A DNA stretch of 64,000 nucleotides from positions 2,470,001 through 2,534,000 of the forward strand of contig NZ_CP162488.1 in NCBI RefSeq assembly GCF_041242975.1, given 5' to 3'. Both the position numbers and the translations under genes were made by a program. Below the pieces are notes generated by a model. The model was not told where the DNA came from. It was given only the letters and a program-made list of their open reading frames with translations, and searched no databases. This DNA comes from Xanthomonas sp. DAR 35659 (GTDB lineage Bacteria > Pseudomonadota > Gammaproteobacteria > Xanthomonadales > Xanthomonadaceae). This document shows positions 8,240 through 16,370 of this stretch, piece after piece. Position 1 is the first letter of the stretch, and each line of letters opens with the position of its first letter.

Positions 8240-9103
8240 TCAGTCGATCAGCTTGCTCAGCAATTTGTGCCCATCATCAGTCACCTCGACCATCGCCGAA
8301 AGCATCACGCTATCCGCGCCGTCCTTGGTAAGCACGGTCCAGAACTCCGGCGGTTGGAACCGTATGCCGGCGGTGCCTGACTTCGCCACCACATAGACGT
8401 TTAGCACCTGACCGGATTTCATCGGAGTTTCATCGTTGATGGAGCTTCCATAGCCCAGCACATGGGGCTCCTGAACTCGCGTCTGGCCCATGGAGTATCC
8501 CACTAGCTCATGTATGGCCACCGCGTGGTTGGCATCGAGTTCCTGCTGAATGGCAGTGCCCACATTGGATAGCCGCTCCCCAGCCCGGATCTGAGCAATG
8601 CCCATTCGTAGCGCGCGACGAGCTGTCATCAATAGCTGCCGCTGTTGCTCAGTTGCATTGGGAGTAGCAAATGTCCATGCCTGGGCTACATGGGCCTGTG
8701 GCGACGCAGCTACCAATTCCACTTTGACAAGTGCGGCATCTGGAAATGGCGCGTCAGTAGGGACGGCATTTCCCACTTGATTATTTACGGAAACCGGTAC
8801 TGCCTCCCGGTACCCTTCGTAACCAATTAACATTGGTCGCCAACCATGCGCTGAAAATTGCTTCAGTAAAAATTCCTGGATCGCTATGCCGTTACTACCT
8901 CGGCGGACAAGGGGTTTTACCTTAAGCAGCATCTCACTGGCAATGGGGGCGATTCGAGTCTCGTCAGCTAAAATTGTCGCATTGTCCAGTTGGGAAATCC
9001 TGGCCCTAAGCTCCTCATTGCCTGCGGCGTAGCGGTCGTAATGCGATTCTGTGGCGAAAAAACTTGTAGAAAACAATGATAGAAGGATTGCGATCCTTTT
9101 CAG
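8240..9103 (-). CDS. Exported methionine aminopeptidase-fold protein with lost metal site; CTG start
   Basis: The creatinase/aminopeptidase (M24) fold is recognisable from about residue 100 on: VSVNNQVGNAVP, ALVKVELVAAS, TARRALRMGIAQIRAGERLS, VQEPHVLGYG and FWTVLTKDG. Aligned by eye with E. coli MAP, all five metal ligands are replaced: D97 to E, D108 to A, H171 to Y, E204 to Y, E235 to S. It is therefore unlikely to be a peptidase. The frame extends upstream to CTG at 9103, which gives a clean signal peptide (KRIAILLSLFSTSFFA) with GGAGG exactly six bases before it; no ATG or GTG serves that frame, and TTG at 9076 would cut the signal. Function unknown, perhaps ligand binding in the periplasm. 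Confidence 0.72.
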   Translation of the reverse strand: MKRIAILLSLFSTSFFATESHYDRYAAGNEELRARISQLDNATILADETRIAPIASEMLLKVKPLVRRGSNGIAIQEFLLKQFSAHGWRPMLIGYEGYREAVPVSVNNQVGNAVPTDAPFPDAALVKVELVAASPQAHVAQAWTFATPNATEQQRQLLMTARRALRMGIAQIRAGERLSNVGTAIQQELDANHAVAIHELVGYSMGQTRVQEPHVLGYGSSINDETPMKSGQVLNVYVVAKSGTAGIRFQPPEFWTVLTKDGADSVMLSAMVEVTDDGHKLLSKLID

Positions 9104-9340
9104 AAATAGCCTCCGTATGCGAATTAATTGTGACTGCCAATGTCGAGCATGGTAAGCGATCGGTAGTGTGGATGACTGCTACCGTTTGAACAACAGCTTC
9201 CGCAGCAATGAAGTTCGCACCCTGGCAGGCGCTGGTAGGGGCGCTTGTCTGCGCTATCCTAGAGGCTGATTGACTATAGCTTTCCGGAGCCGTCGCGCCC
9301 CAATGTTCCTCTGCTTTTTGCACCCGACAAGCTCTTCTCT

Positions 9341-9421
9341 GGTGACGATAATTGCCTATGTCGATCATCGCAAAATCCCTTGACCACGCGGACTTGCGAG
9401 CGCTGTTGATGATGGAACGGG
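9341..9421 (+). repeat. Plus-strand partner of the 0.9-1.0 kb inverted repeat
   Basis: GGTGACGATAATTGCCTATG followed by a frame opening MSIIAKSLDHADLRALLM, which ends after 41 codons at 9484. The minus-strand copy at 964 is the same up to its 20th codon. Similarity upstream includes a CAAGCTCTT block. The origin is not recognised. Confidence 0.6.
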
Positions 9422-9446
9422 GGGGGATGTTTGCCCGGTCGGTGAT

Positions 9447-9652
9447 ATGCGGAACTACGCCAGGTTGCTACCTAAATCCCTGATAAAAACAGACACTCCC
9501 GTCGGTATGACTAAGTTGCTTGCCGAGGAGGACATAGCGCCATCGCTGACCGAGGCGGCACGCGCCGTGCTCCGGATTATGAGCGAGATGCCTGACCTGC
9601 TTGATCGCCGGGTTGCTGATCTGAACAAGGAGATCGGCCGGCGTACCGGGGA
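9447..9652 (+). pseudogene. Possible insertion-sequence transposase remnant
   Basis: The frame MTKLLAEEDIAPSLTEAARA followed by LLDRRVADLNKEIGRR resembles the helical spacer of IS110/IS1111-type transposases, where a D-x-R-x-A-x-L-x-x-E-I helix occurs. No catalytic residues, terminal repeats or full frame are present, and the frame runs into antisense of the VOC gene. This is a weak call based on one helix. Confidence 0.25.
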
Positions 9653-9667
9653 GAGGGGTGTCGCCGA

Positions 9668-10042
9668 TCAGCCCTTCGCGACGGGGGTGAAGAAATTGAT
9701 CGGGTTGCCGTCAGGATCCCGGAACAGCATCGAGCGGTTGCCCCAGGGCATGTCCTTGGGTTGCTGCAACCAGTCGGTCACGAAGACGTCGATGCGCGCC
9801 CGCTCCGCGTCGACGTTGTCGACTTCGAACTCGAGGATCGCCGATCCGTTCGCGCTGGCGGACCACTCCCCGCCATGCGCATAAGTGGCGGCCGCCTGGC
9901 TGACGATCGCCAGGATCGCACCGCCCGGATGCAACTCGACATAGTGGTCATCCCCCTTGGGCGGTGCGCCCAGAAGCTTTTCGTAAAAGCTGGCGAGGCT
10001 CGGGACATCCTTGGTGACAAGGCGCGTGTAGGCAAATTTCAT
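9668..10042 (-). CDS. VOC (glyoxalase/bleomycin-resistance) family protein
   Basis: 124 residues forming one vicinal-oxygen-chelate module with two beta-alpha-beta-beta-beta repeats: MKFAYTRLVTKDVPSLASFY, AILAIVSQAAATYAHGG, AILEFEVDNVDAERARID and SMLFRDPDGNPINFFTPV. The final RDPDGNPINFF is the family signature with the metal-ligand region. The gene is divergent from a TetR regulator, and two perfect palindromes separate them, so it is most likely that regulator's target. Role could be detoxification or drug binding; the substrate is unknown. Confidence 0.85.
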   Translation of the reverse strand: MKFAYTRLVTKDVPSLASFYEKLLGAPPKGDDHYVELHPGGAILAIVSQAAATYAHGGEWSASANGSAILEFEVDNVDAERARIDVFVTDWLQQPKDMPWGNRSMLFRDPDGNPINFFTPVAKG

Positions 10043-10089
10043 GAGCGAGACCTCTCTGGCTTGCGGCTTTGTCGGTACACACCGATACT

Positions 10090-10103
10090 GAACGGTACCG
10101 TTC
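10090..10103. promoter_or_regulatory. Perfect 14-bp palindrome, TetR operator candidate
   Basis: GAACGGT/ACCGTTC, centred in the space between the divergent VOC and TetR genes. Confidence 0.7.
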
Positions 10104-10110
10104 TTGTGGA

Positions 10111-10125
10111 ACGCTACCGTAGCGT
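10111..10125. promoter_or_regulatory. Second operator candidate, 7+1+7 inverted repeat
   Basis: ACGCTAC-C-GTAGCGT, seven bases after the first palindrome and 27 bases before the TetR start. Two sites side by side fit TetR dimers that repress both directions. Confidence 0.65.
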
Positions 10126-10152
10126 ATCGTAATGGTCAATGGGAGGCTTAGG

Positions 10153-10725
10153 GTGGATCGGATTGCGGACAAGCGGGTGGAACGATCCAAAGCGGCGGTC
10201 TTGGCCGAAACCTATCGCCAACTGACGCAGAGCGGGATCAGCGGTGTCAGCATCGACGAGGTATCGCGTGTCTCCGGCGTGTCGAAAACGACCATTTATC
10301 GGCACTGGCCGTCACGCTCCGCCTTGCTGATCGACGCCTGTTCCAGGCTCGGGAACGCACCTCCGCCGCCCGACACCGGCAGCTTGCACGCCGATCTCCA
10401 TACGCTGGTGACGACGCTCGCGGAGCAGCTTCGGTCTGCCGCGTGGGCATCGGTTTATCCCTCGATCGTCGATGCGGCGGAGCGCGATCAGGAAATCGCC
10501 GCCCTGCAGGCTGGACTGCACACAGCCTTCATGGCGCCATTCCATGCCGTCGTCGAACGAGCAAAGGACAGGGGGGAAGTGAATCCGGAGACATCCGCCA
10601 CCGACGTGGTCGCGGCGGTGATTGGTCCGCTGTTTTATCGTCGGTGGTTTTCCAGAGAGCCGGTCGACGACCGCTTCATCGAGACCACAATCGCCGCCGT
10701 CGTCGAAGCCGCTCTTCTCCGGTGA
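10153..10725 (+). CDS. TetR/AcrR family transcriptional regulator
   Basis: 190 residues. The N-terminal helix-turn-helix reads ISGVSIDEVSRVSGVSKTTI followed by YRHWPSRSALL, and the C-terminal ligand-binding domain is of the TetR_C type (DVVAAVIGPLFYRRWFSREP). I choose GTG at 10153 because GGGAGG lies six bases upstream; the ATG at 10132 would leave that site inside the gene. It is divergent from the VOC gene and probably represses it and itself through the two palindromes between them. Confidence 0.88.
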   Translation: MDRIADKRVERSKAAVLAETYRQLTQSGISGVSIDEVSRVSGVSKTTIYRHWPSRSALLIDACSRLGNAPPPPDTGSLHADLHTLVTTLAEQLRSAAWASVYPSIVDAAERDQEIAALQAGLHTAFMAPFHAVVERAKDRGEVNPETSATDVVAAVIGPLFYRRWFSREPVDDRFIETTIAAVVEAALLR

Positions 10726-11019
10726 TTTCTGGGATTTGGATGCCGGCACCGCTCAGATATCCGTGTCAGGCCGCCCGACTGCTGCCCGGCAGGACTGTCC
10801 CAGTTCGGAGCGTTCCTCCGACCGGAACAAACCTCGGATGGGCTCGCGCTTAGCCGAAGGGCAGTTGCGACAAGATCCGGACCATCGCGAGTTCGCCTTC
10901 GACTAATCGTCGGTCCGTTGTCTTTCATCCCAGTCCGGCGGGCGTCGATGGCAGGGGGCAGCCTTGGCCAAGGCGCGGCTAGGCGCTCAATGTCGCATGT
11001 CCGTCGTCGCGCCTCGCCG
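10726..11019. other. Non-coding space between convergent genes
   Basis: 294 bases between the ends of the TetR and LysR genes. No coding similarity, RNA gene or convincing hairpin terminator was seen. Confidence 0.5.
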
Positions 11020-11964
11020 CTAACTGGACCCGGTGTTGACCAGGTCCGACACGGTCGCCTTGTGCTCGAAGGCCGGTCCGAGCATGTCCAGGAAGGCGCG
11101 GACCGCTGGATTGCTGCGTCGGCTTTCGGGCCAGAGGGCGGTGACATTCCGCCGTTCGACCGCGAAGTCGACGAGCAGCGGCGACAGGTCTCCGCGCGCG
11201 ATATAGGGCGCGGCGGCGAACGACGCGCCGATCCCGATTCCGCCGCCGGCGACGAGCGCGGCCAGGACCGCCTCGCTGGTATCCACGACGATCTCAGACC
11301 GCGGCAGGATCTCGATTTCCTGGCCGCCGATCATGAAGGGCCAGCGGAAGAGTTGCCCGGTGCTCTGGTAGCGCAGGTTGACCGTGTCGTGGCCGTCGAG
11401 GTCGTGCGGATGCGCGGGTGCGCCGCGCGCGGCGAGGTAGGCCGGGGAGGCAAGGCAGCAAAGCCGATACGGCGCCAGCTTGCGCGACAGCAGGCGGCTG
11501 TCCGGGAGCTCGCCGATACGCACGGCGACGTCGATCCCTTCCTCGATCAGATCGGTCATCTGGTCCCCGAGCCGAAGATCGATCGTCACCTCGGGAAAGC
11601 GCCGCCGGAACGCGGGCAGGGCAGGCGCGATCACGTGCAGGCCGATCGGCAGGGAGGTGGCCACCCGCAGCGCGCCGCGCGGTTCGGAGCGCGCCGTCAG
11701 CGCCATCTGCTCGATTTCCTCGGCCTGGCGGATCAGGCTCAGGGCGCGCTCGTGGAGGTCGCGGCCTTCGGGCGTGAACGCCAGCGAACGGGTCGTGCGC
11801 GTGAACAGCGAGACCCCCAGGCGTTGCTCGAGTCGCTGGATGCTCTTGCTGACCGCCGAGGGGGACACCGCCAGCGACCGCGCCGCCGCCGCATAGCTGC
11901 CCAGCGCGCCGACGCGCGCGAACGCGATCAACCCGGTGAGACGGTCGAGGCTCATTCTTTCCAT
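11020..11964 (-). CDS. LysR family transcriptional regulator
   Basis: 314 residues. Winged helix-turn-helix at residues 4-63 ([37 protein letters not shown]), then the LysR substrate domain ([20 protein letters not shown]). The start at 11964 (MERMSL) is favoured over the open frame to 12033, because the upstream part would cover the divergent promoter; ATG at 11955 is also possible. It is divergent from the MDR reductase at 12048, with an inverted CAAC-N6-GTTG at 12000-12013 between them, so it probably regulates that gene. Confidence 0.88.
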   Translation of the reverse strand: MERMSLDRLTGLIAFARVGALGSYAAAARSLAVSPSAVSKSIQRLEQRLGVSLFTRTTRSLAFTPEGRDLHERALSLIRQAEEIEQMALTARSEPRGALRVATSLPIGLHVIAPALPAFRRRFPEVTIDLRLGDQMTDLIEEGIDVAVRIGELPDSRLLSRKLAPYRLCCLASPAYLAARGAPAHPHDLDGHDTVNLRYQSTGQLFRWPFMIGGQEIEILPRSEIVVDTSEAVLAALVAGGGIGIGASFAAAPYIARGDLSPLLVDFAVERRNVTALWPESRRSNPAVRAFLDMLGPAFEHKATVSDLVNTGSS

Positions 11965-12047
11965 GGCGGCACTATAGAACTGCTTTCTGGCCCAATTATC
12001 AACTCGAATGTTGGTCGCTAGATTGCCTCGCAAAGAGGAGAACGATC

Positions 12048-13064
12048 ATGAGCGAGACGATGAAAGCGGTTCGACTGCACGCCTTTGGCGGCCCCGAGGT
12101 GCTGACTTACGAGGATGCGCCCAAGCCCGACGTCCGACCGGGCGAGGTCTTGGTCCGGGTCCGGGCCGTCGGCCTCAATCCGCCGGACTGGTATCTACGC
12201 GACGGGTATCGTGCCCTGCCGCCCGAATGGCGACCGGATTCCGACTTCCCGCTGATCCTGGGCACCGACATTTCCGGCGTGGTCGAAGCGACCGCCGCTA
12301 ACGTCGCTGGGTTCAGGGCCGGCGACGAGGTCTACGGCATGGTCCGGTTCCCGGATGGCGTGATGACCGGCGGCGGCGCCTACGCCGAGTATGTCAGCGC
12401 GCCAGCCGCGCACCTGGCCCACAAGCCGGCGGGGCTGGATCACGTCCATGCCGCCGCCGCGCCGATGTCCCTGTTGACCGCGTGGCAGTTCCTGGTCGCG
12501 CTTGGCCACGACGCGCCCAATCCGTTCCAGGACGTCCCGCATGTGCCTGTCGAGCTCGAAGGCCAGACAGTGCTGGTCAACGGTGCTGGCGGAGGTGTCG
12601 GACATCTGGCGGTGCAAGTGGCCAAGGCGCGGGGCGCGCGGGTGATCGCCGTGGCTTCGGCCAGGAACGCGGCGATGCTCGGCCAGTTCGGCGTACACCA
12701 GTTCATCGATTACCGGGAAACCATGGTGGAAGAGGTCATCCGGGATGCCGACCTGGTGCTCGATGCGGTGGGCGGTCCGCGGATGGAACGGTTCCTGGAG
12801 GTGATCCGGCCTGGCGGAGCCCTGTTCCTGGTCAATCCACTTGGCTTCGAGGGTCACGAAGCCGCGGCAAAGCGTGGGATCAGGGTGTCCTCGACCCAGG
12901 TGCGCTCGAACGGCGCGCAACTGGCACAGGTCGCCGCACTCCTCGACCGACACACCGTCCAGGTCGTGATCGACAGTGTCTTTCCGCTGTCGGAGGCCTC
13001 GCGCGCCCACGAGCGCGCCGCCGAAGGCAGCATCCAGGGCAAGATCGTCCTGACCGTCTCCTGA
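12048..13064 (+). CDS. NADP-dependent MDR oxidoreductase (quinone reductase type)
   Basis: 338 residues. GroES-like N-terminus (MKAVRLHAFGGPEVLTYEDA, GLNPPDWYLRDGY) and a Rossmann fold with VLVNGAGGGVGHLAVQVAKA near residue 175, then VLDAVGG and EGSIQGKIVLTV at the end. It lacks the zinc cysteines of true alcohol dehydrogenases, which fits zeta-crystallin-type quinone or enone reductases. AAGAGGAG lies upstream of the ATG. It is followed after 63 bases by a quinol monooxygenase-like gene and is divergent from LysR. Confidence 0.88.
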   Translation: MSETMKAVRLHAFGGPEVLTYEDAPKPDVRPGEVLVRVRAVGLNPPDWYLRDGYRALPPEWRPDSDFPLILGTDISGVVEATAANVAGFRAGDEVYGMVRFPDGVMTGGGAYAEYVSAPAAHLAHKPAGLDHVHAAAAPMSLLTAWQFLVALGHDAPNPFQDVPHVPVELEGQTVLVNGAGGGVGHLAVQVAKARGARVIAVASARNAAMLGQFGVHQFIDYRETMVEEVIRDADLVLDAVGGPRMERFLEVIRPGGALFLVNPLGFEGHEAAAKRGIRVSSTQVRSNGAQLAQVAALLDRHTVQVVIDSVFPLSEASRAHERAAEGSIQGKIVLTVS

Positions 13065-13127
13065 TGCCGATGGGGCGTGCCGGCTGCGGCGCCCCTGTTT
13101 CCCTTCGAACCTCTGGAGTCGTTCGCC

Positions 13128-13430
13128 ATGCTGATCGTCACCGGTTACGTACAGGTGCCGCCCTCGGATCTGCCGGCCTTCACGCGCGATCTTGCCGATC
13201 TCGCCCACACCACACGCGAGCGAGACGGCGCCCTGTCCTATGACGCCGCCGTGATTGACGCGTCCCGCGGGCGGCTGCTGGTGATGGAGCGGTGGCGGGA
13301 CCAACACGCCCTGAGCGCCCACCTGGCGGCCGCCGATACCGTCGCCTTCGTGGCGCGATGGGATGCGCGCCTTTCGGCGGACATCAGAAAGTACGACGCG
13401 ACGCACGAACGGGGCTTGGCAGACGCCTGA
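13128..13430 (+). CDS. Antibiotic biosynthesis monooxygenase (ABM) family protein, quinol monooxygenase-like
   Basis: 100 residues with a single ABM ferredoxin-like fold: MLIVTGYVQVPPSDLPAFTR, ERDGALSYDAAVIDASRGRL and LVMERWRDQHALSAHL. Such proteins (YgiN type) oxidise quinols without cofactor or act as small dimeric scaffolds. It sits directly downstream of the MDR reductase, probably in one transcript, which suggests a small quinone-handling pair under the divergent LysR regulator. Confidence 0.8.
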   Translation: MLIVTGYVQVPPSDLPAFTRDLADLAHTTRERDGALSYDAAVIDASRGRLLVMERWRDQHALSAHLAAADTVAFVARWDARLSADIRKYDATHERGLADA

Positions 13431-13595
13431 CCCGACCTTCCAGGTGACGCACGCCACCGCCTCGCCTCGCGTTTGCATTCGCGAGAACGGATCGACCGTC
13501 GGCGGCGTACCGCGGTGTTGCCGCCGTGCGCCATGTGCTGGCGCAAGCCGACGCCATCTGGATCGTCGTAGTGGCGCCGCGCATCGCCCGATCGC

Positions 13596-14030
13596 TCATC
13601 GACGCTGGTAGACCACGCCCTGGACCAAGACCTGATCCGGCTCCGGCTGCGTGTCGAAACGCTGATGCGCCTCGGCGATGGCGGCTTGGTGCTCGTTCGC
13701 CCAGTCGACCAGTTCCATGACCGGCTTCAATAGCGTTCGTCCCAGGTCGGTGAGTTCGTAATCGACGCGTGGAGGGATCGTCGGATACAGCGTGCGCGTG
13801 ATCAGTCCGTCGCGTTCGAGTCCGCGCAAGGTCAGCGTCAGCATGCGCTGGGAAATGCCGTCGATGCCGCGCTTCAGTACGTTGAAGCGCTGCGGGCCGT
13901 TCTGCAGCATGGCGACGATGTAGAGACTCCACTTGTCGCCGATGCGATCCAGGATTTGACGGGTCGCCAGACAGCCGCCCGCGTCGGGTGCGGGCAGTTC
14001 GGCAGGGTGCTCGATGTGACCAGGTGACAT
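13596..14030 (-). CDS. HxlR family transcriptional regulator
   Basis: 144 residues. The winged-helix HxlR domain has [40 protein letters not shown] and [20 protein letters not shown] followed by VDYELTDLG. The Cys near the start of the domain is the residue used by redox- or quinone-sensing members such as YodB and QorR. The start at 14030 has AAGG eight bases upstream. It is divergent from an azoreductase, the classic target of YodB-type HxlR regulators, so regulation of that operon by quinones or electrophiles is likely. Confidence 0.9.
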   Translation of the reverse strand: MSPGHIEHPAELPAPDAGGCLATRQILDRIGDKWSLYIVAMLQNGPQRFNVLKRGIDGISQRMLTLTLRGLERDGLITRTLYPTIPPRVDYELTDLGRTLLKPVMELVDWANEHQAAIAEAHQRFDTQPEPDQVLVQGVVYQRR

Positions 14031-14093
14031 GCATGTGCCTTCTTGTGGGGCAGCGGCAGGGACAATACCATCCTTTGTATGGATTCGTAATTT

Positions 14094-14117
14094 AGAACCC
14101 ATTTATTACTTGGTTCT
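14094..14117. promoter_or_regulatory. Inverted repeat in the hxlR/azoR space
   Basis: AGAACC-N12-GGTTCT lies 22 bases before the azoreductase start. It is a candidate HxlR operator; a second CCAT-N7-ATGG repeat lies just upstream. Confidence 0.55.
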
Positions 14118-14139
14118 CATTTTATACCTAGGAGCCGTC

Positions 14140-14757
14140 ATGAGCCGCACGCTACTTGTCACGTCCAGTCCGCGCGGGGCGGACAGCCTCTCCACCCGTT
14201 TCGCCACCGAGATCGCCGAGGGCATCCAGGCTCGCTCTGGGGGCTCGCTGACCGTGCGCGACCTCGCGGCGAATCCGCCGCCGCACATCACGCCGGCCTA
14301 CATCCAGGGCCGGATTCTGCCACCGGAAGATCGCACGCCGGAGCAGGCCGAGGCGGTGGAGGTCGCGCAGGCGTTGGTCGATGAGTTGCAGGCCGCGGAC
14401 GTGATCGTGCTCGGTTCGGGCATGATCAACTTCGGTCCGCCCTCGCAGCTCAAGGCCTGGTTCGATCACGTCACTTGGCCACGCGTCACTTTCGGCTACG
14501 GCGAGGCCGGGCCGCAGGGACTGCTGACCGGCAAGAAGGTCTATCTCGTCGCCGCCACGGGCGGCGTGTTCTCGGAAGGCGCCTGGGCGCCGTTCGATTT
14601 TCAGACCAACTACGTGCTGCACCTGCTCGGCTTCATCGGCCTGACCGATGTGGACGTGGTGCGCGTCGAAGGGACGGTGCTCGGCCCGGAGGCGGTGAGC
14701 GCCGCCATCGACAAGGCCGCAACGGCCATCACCGCCTTGTTGGCGAAGGCGGCGTGA
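14140..14757 (+). CDS. azoR: FMN-dependent NADH:quinone oxidoreductase / azoreductase
   Basis: 205 residues of the flavodoxin-like AzoR family. [19 protein letters not shown] is the phosphate-binding N-terminus, [20 protein letters not shown] is the conserved NFG-P-LK-WFD motif over the flavin, and LVAATGG follows. It reduces quinones and azo dyes with two electrons. GGAG lies five bases before the start. It opens a run with the NAD(P)-binding protein and the DsbA-like protein, divergent from HxlR, which fits a quinone/electrophile stress response. Confidence 0.92.
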   Translation: MSRTLLVTSSPRGADSLSTRFATEIAEGIQARSGGSLTVRDLAANPPPHITPAYIQGRILPPEDRTPEQAEAVEVAQALVDELQAADVIVLGSGMINFGPPSQLKAWFDHVTWPRVTFGYGEAGPQGLLTGKKVYLVAATGGVFSEGAWAPFDFQTNYVLHLLGFIGLTDVDVVRVEGTVLGPEAVSAAIDKAATAITALLAKAA

Positions 14758-14761
14758 GCGT

Positions 14762-15415
14762 GTGACCGGGAAAAAGACCATCGCGTTGTTCGGTGCGACC
14801 GGGCCGACGGGGCGGCACCTCATCGAGGAAGCCTTGCAGCGTGGCTACTCGCTGTCGGTCTATACGCGCGACGCCGGGAAGCTCGCATCGTTCGCGGGGA
14901 AGGTCGACATCGTGGTCGGCGACCTGCAGGACCGCAACGCCATTGCGCAGTGCGTCCGAGGGGCCGATGCGGTCATCAGCGCCCTTGGGCCCAATGGTCT
15001 CAAGGTGCAAGGCGACAAGCCGGTCATGCATGGCCTGGCCAACATCATCGCCGCGATGCAGCAGGCCGGCGTGCGCCGCCTCATCCAGATCTCCACCGCT
15101 GCCTATCGCGATCCCAAGGACGGGTTCGCGTTCGGCACCCACGCGTTCGCGCTGCTGTTCAAGCTGATCGCGCGCAACGGCTACGAGGATATCCAGGCGA
15201 CCGGCGCCTTGGTCGCGGGTTCGGACCTGGACTGGACGCTGGTACGCATTCCGAACCTCAAGGATGGTCCCGCCAACGGCGGCGTGGATGTGGGGTGGTA
15301 TGGACAAACCAAGCTCGGCACGAAGCTTTCCAGGGGCAATCTCGCGAAGTTTCTGGTCGACCAGGTGACCGACACGCACTTCGTCCGTGCCGCGCCAGGC
15401 ATCGCCAACCATTGA
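14762..15415 (+). CDS. NAD(P)-binding protein of the NmrA/atypical SDR type
   Basis: 217 residues. The N-terminus has the Rossmann motif IALFGATGPTGRHLIEEAL, then VDIVVGDLQDRNAIAQCV and ADAVISALGPNG, as in NmrA-like and flavin-reductase (BLVRB-like) proteins. It starts with GTG four bases after the azoreductase stop, so the two genes are translationally close. It is likely a quinone or flavin reductase partner, but the substrate is not known. Confidence 0.82.
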   Translation: MTGKKTIALFGATGPTGRHLIEEALQRGYSLSVYTRDAGKLASFAGKVDIVVGDLQDRNAIAQCVRGADAVISALGPNGLKVQGDKPVMHGLANIIAAMQQAGVRRLIQISTAAYRDPKDGFAFGTHAFALLFKLIARNGYEDIQATGALVAGSDLDWTLVRIPNLKDGPANGGVDVGWYGQTKLGTKLSRGNLAKFLVDQVTDTHFVRAAPGIANH

Positions 15416-15449
15416 CGCAAGACCATCGACAAGGCAGTGGAACATAGCG

Positions 15450-16085
15450 ATGCAAATCGACCTCTACACCGACATCACCTGTCCTTGGTGCTTCGTCGGC
15501 CATCACCGTCTCGACAAGGTGCTGGCAGAGCGTTTCCCCGACCTGGCCGTGGAGATCCGACAGCATCCGGTCCCGCTGCTGCCGGATGCGCCCGCAGGCG
15601 GCCTCTACATTCCAGATCTGCTGCGTTCGCGCTACGGCATCACCGATCCGAAGGCCGCTTTCGCTCGCCCCGAGGCGGAAGCGCGCGCGTCGGGCTTCGA
15701 TCTGGATCTCGGTCGCCAGCTCTGGACCTATCCGACCCGGGCGGCGCATGCGCTGATCCTCGCCGCCGCTGGGCGCGATACCCAGCATCGGCTCGCCGTC
15801 GCCATCACCGATGCCTACTTCATCGCAGCGAAGAACATCGCCGATGCGGAGGTGCTGGCCGACATCGCAGTCGACCATGGTTTCGAGCGCGACCAGGCGC
15901 GCGCCATCGCGCTCGATCCTGCGCAGCACCGTCGCGTCGAAGCGGAAGCGGCCAGGTCGGCGAATGCCGGTGTCCGTTCGGTTCCTCACTTCGTCTTCGC
16001 GGGAAGAATCGCCATCAATGGGGGGCGTAGCGAGGACGAGATTGCTTCGGTACTACGAGCGGCGTCCGCTGCGATCCCTCTTTGA
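15450..16085 (+). CDS. DsbA family oxidoreductase (FrnE-like)
   Basis: 211 residues of thioredoxin fold with a helical insert. The active site is DITCPWCFVGHHRLDKVL with CPWC at residues 10-13, followed by SVPHFVFAGRIAINGGRS (cis-Pro loop VPHF). There is no signal peptide, so it is a cytosolic FrnE-type disulfide or glutathione-linked enzyme. It follows the NAD(P)-binding gene by 34 bases and likely shares the azoR operon. Confidence 0.87.
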   Translation: MQIDLYTDITCPWCFVGHHRLDKVLAERFPDLAVEIRQHPVPLLPDAPAGGLYIPDLLRSRYGITDPKAAFARPEAEARASGFDLDLGRQLWTYPTRAAHALILAAAGRDTQHRLAVAITDAYFIAAKNIADAEVLADIAVDHGFERDQARAIALDPAQHRRVEAEAARSANAGVRSVPHFVFAGRIAINGGRSEDEIASVLRAASAAIPL

Positions 16086-16370
16086 TACCGTTCCTTGGCG
16101 GAGCGGGCGTGGTGTTCGGATCGTGCAGATGCATGTGCATCGATCGAAACCGGCAGTGGAAGCGGTCCGACCCGGTCGCTTCCACGGCCCGACGATGGCG
16201 CGTGCCATCGGTCGCTGCGCGGTAGCGCCGCCGGCCAGAGGAAACGGAGTGCTGTCTCCCTGGCCTCGGTACATTCGACGTCGGGCGACAGCACCGCCAA
16301 CCGGTGCTTGCCGTTCTCCTCGGAGGATCTTTCTTAGGTCCTCCGGATCAGTTCGCGATTGTCGGTCGTC

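Noticed and set aside
10132..10152. ATG start for the TetR gene
   Set aside because: GGGAGG is inside this stretch and fits GTG 10153.
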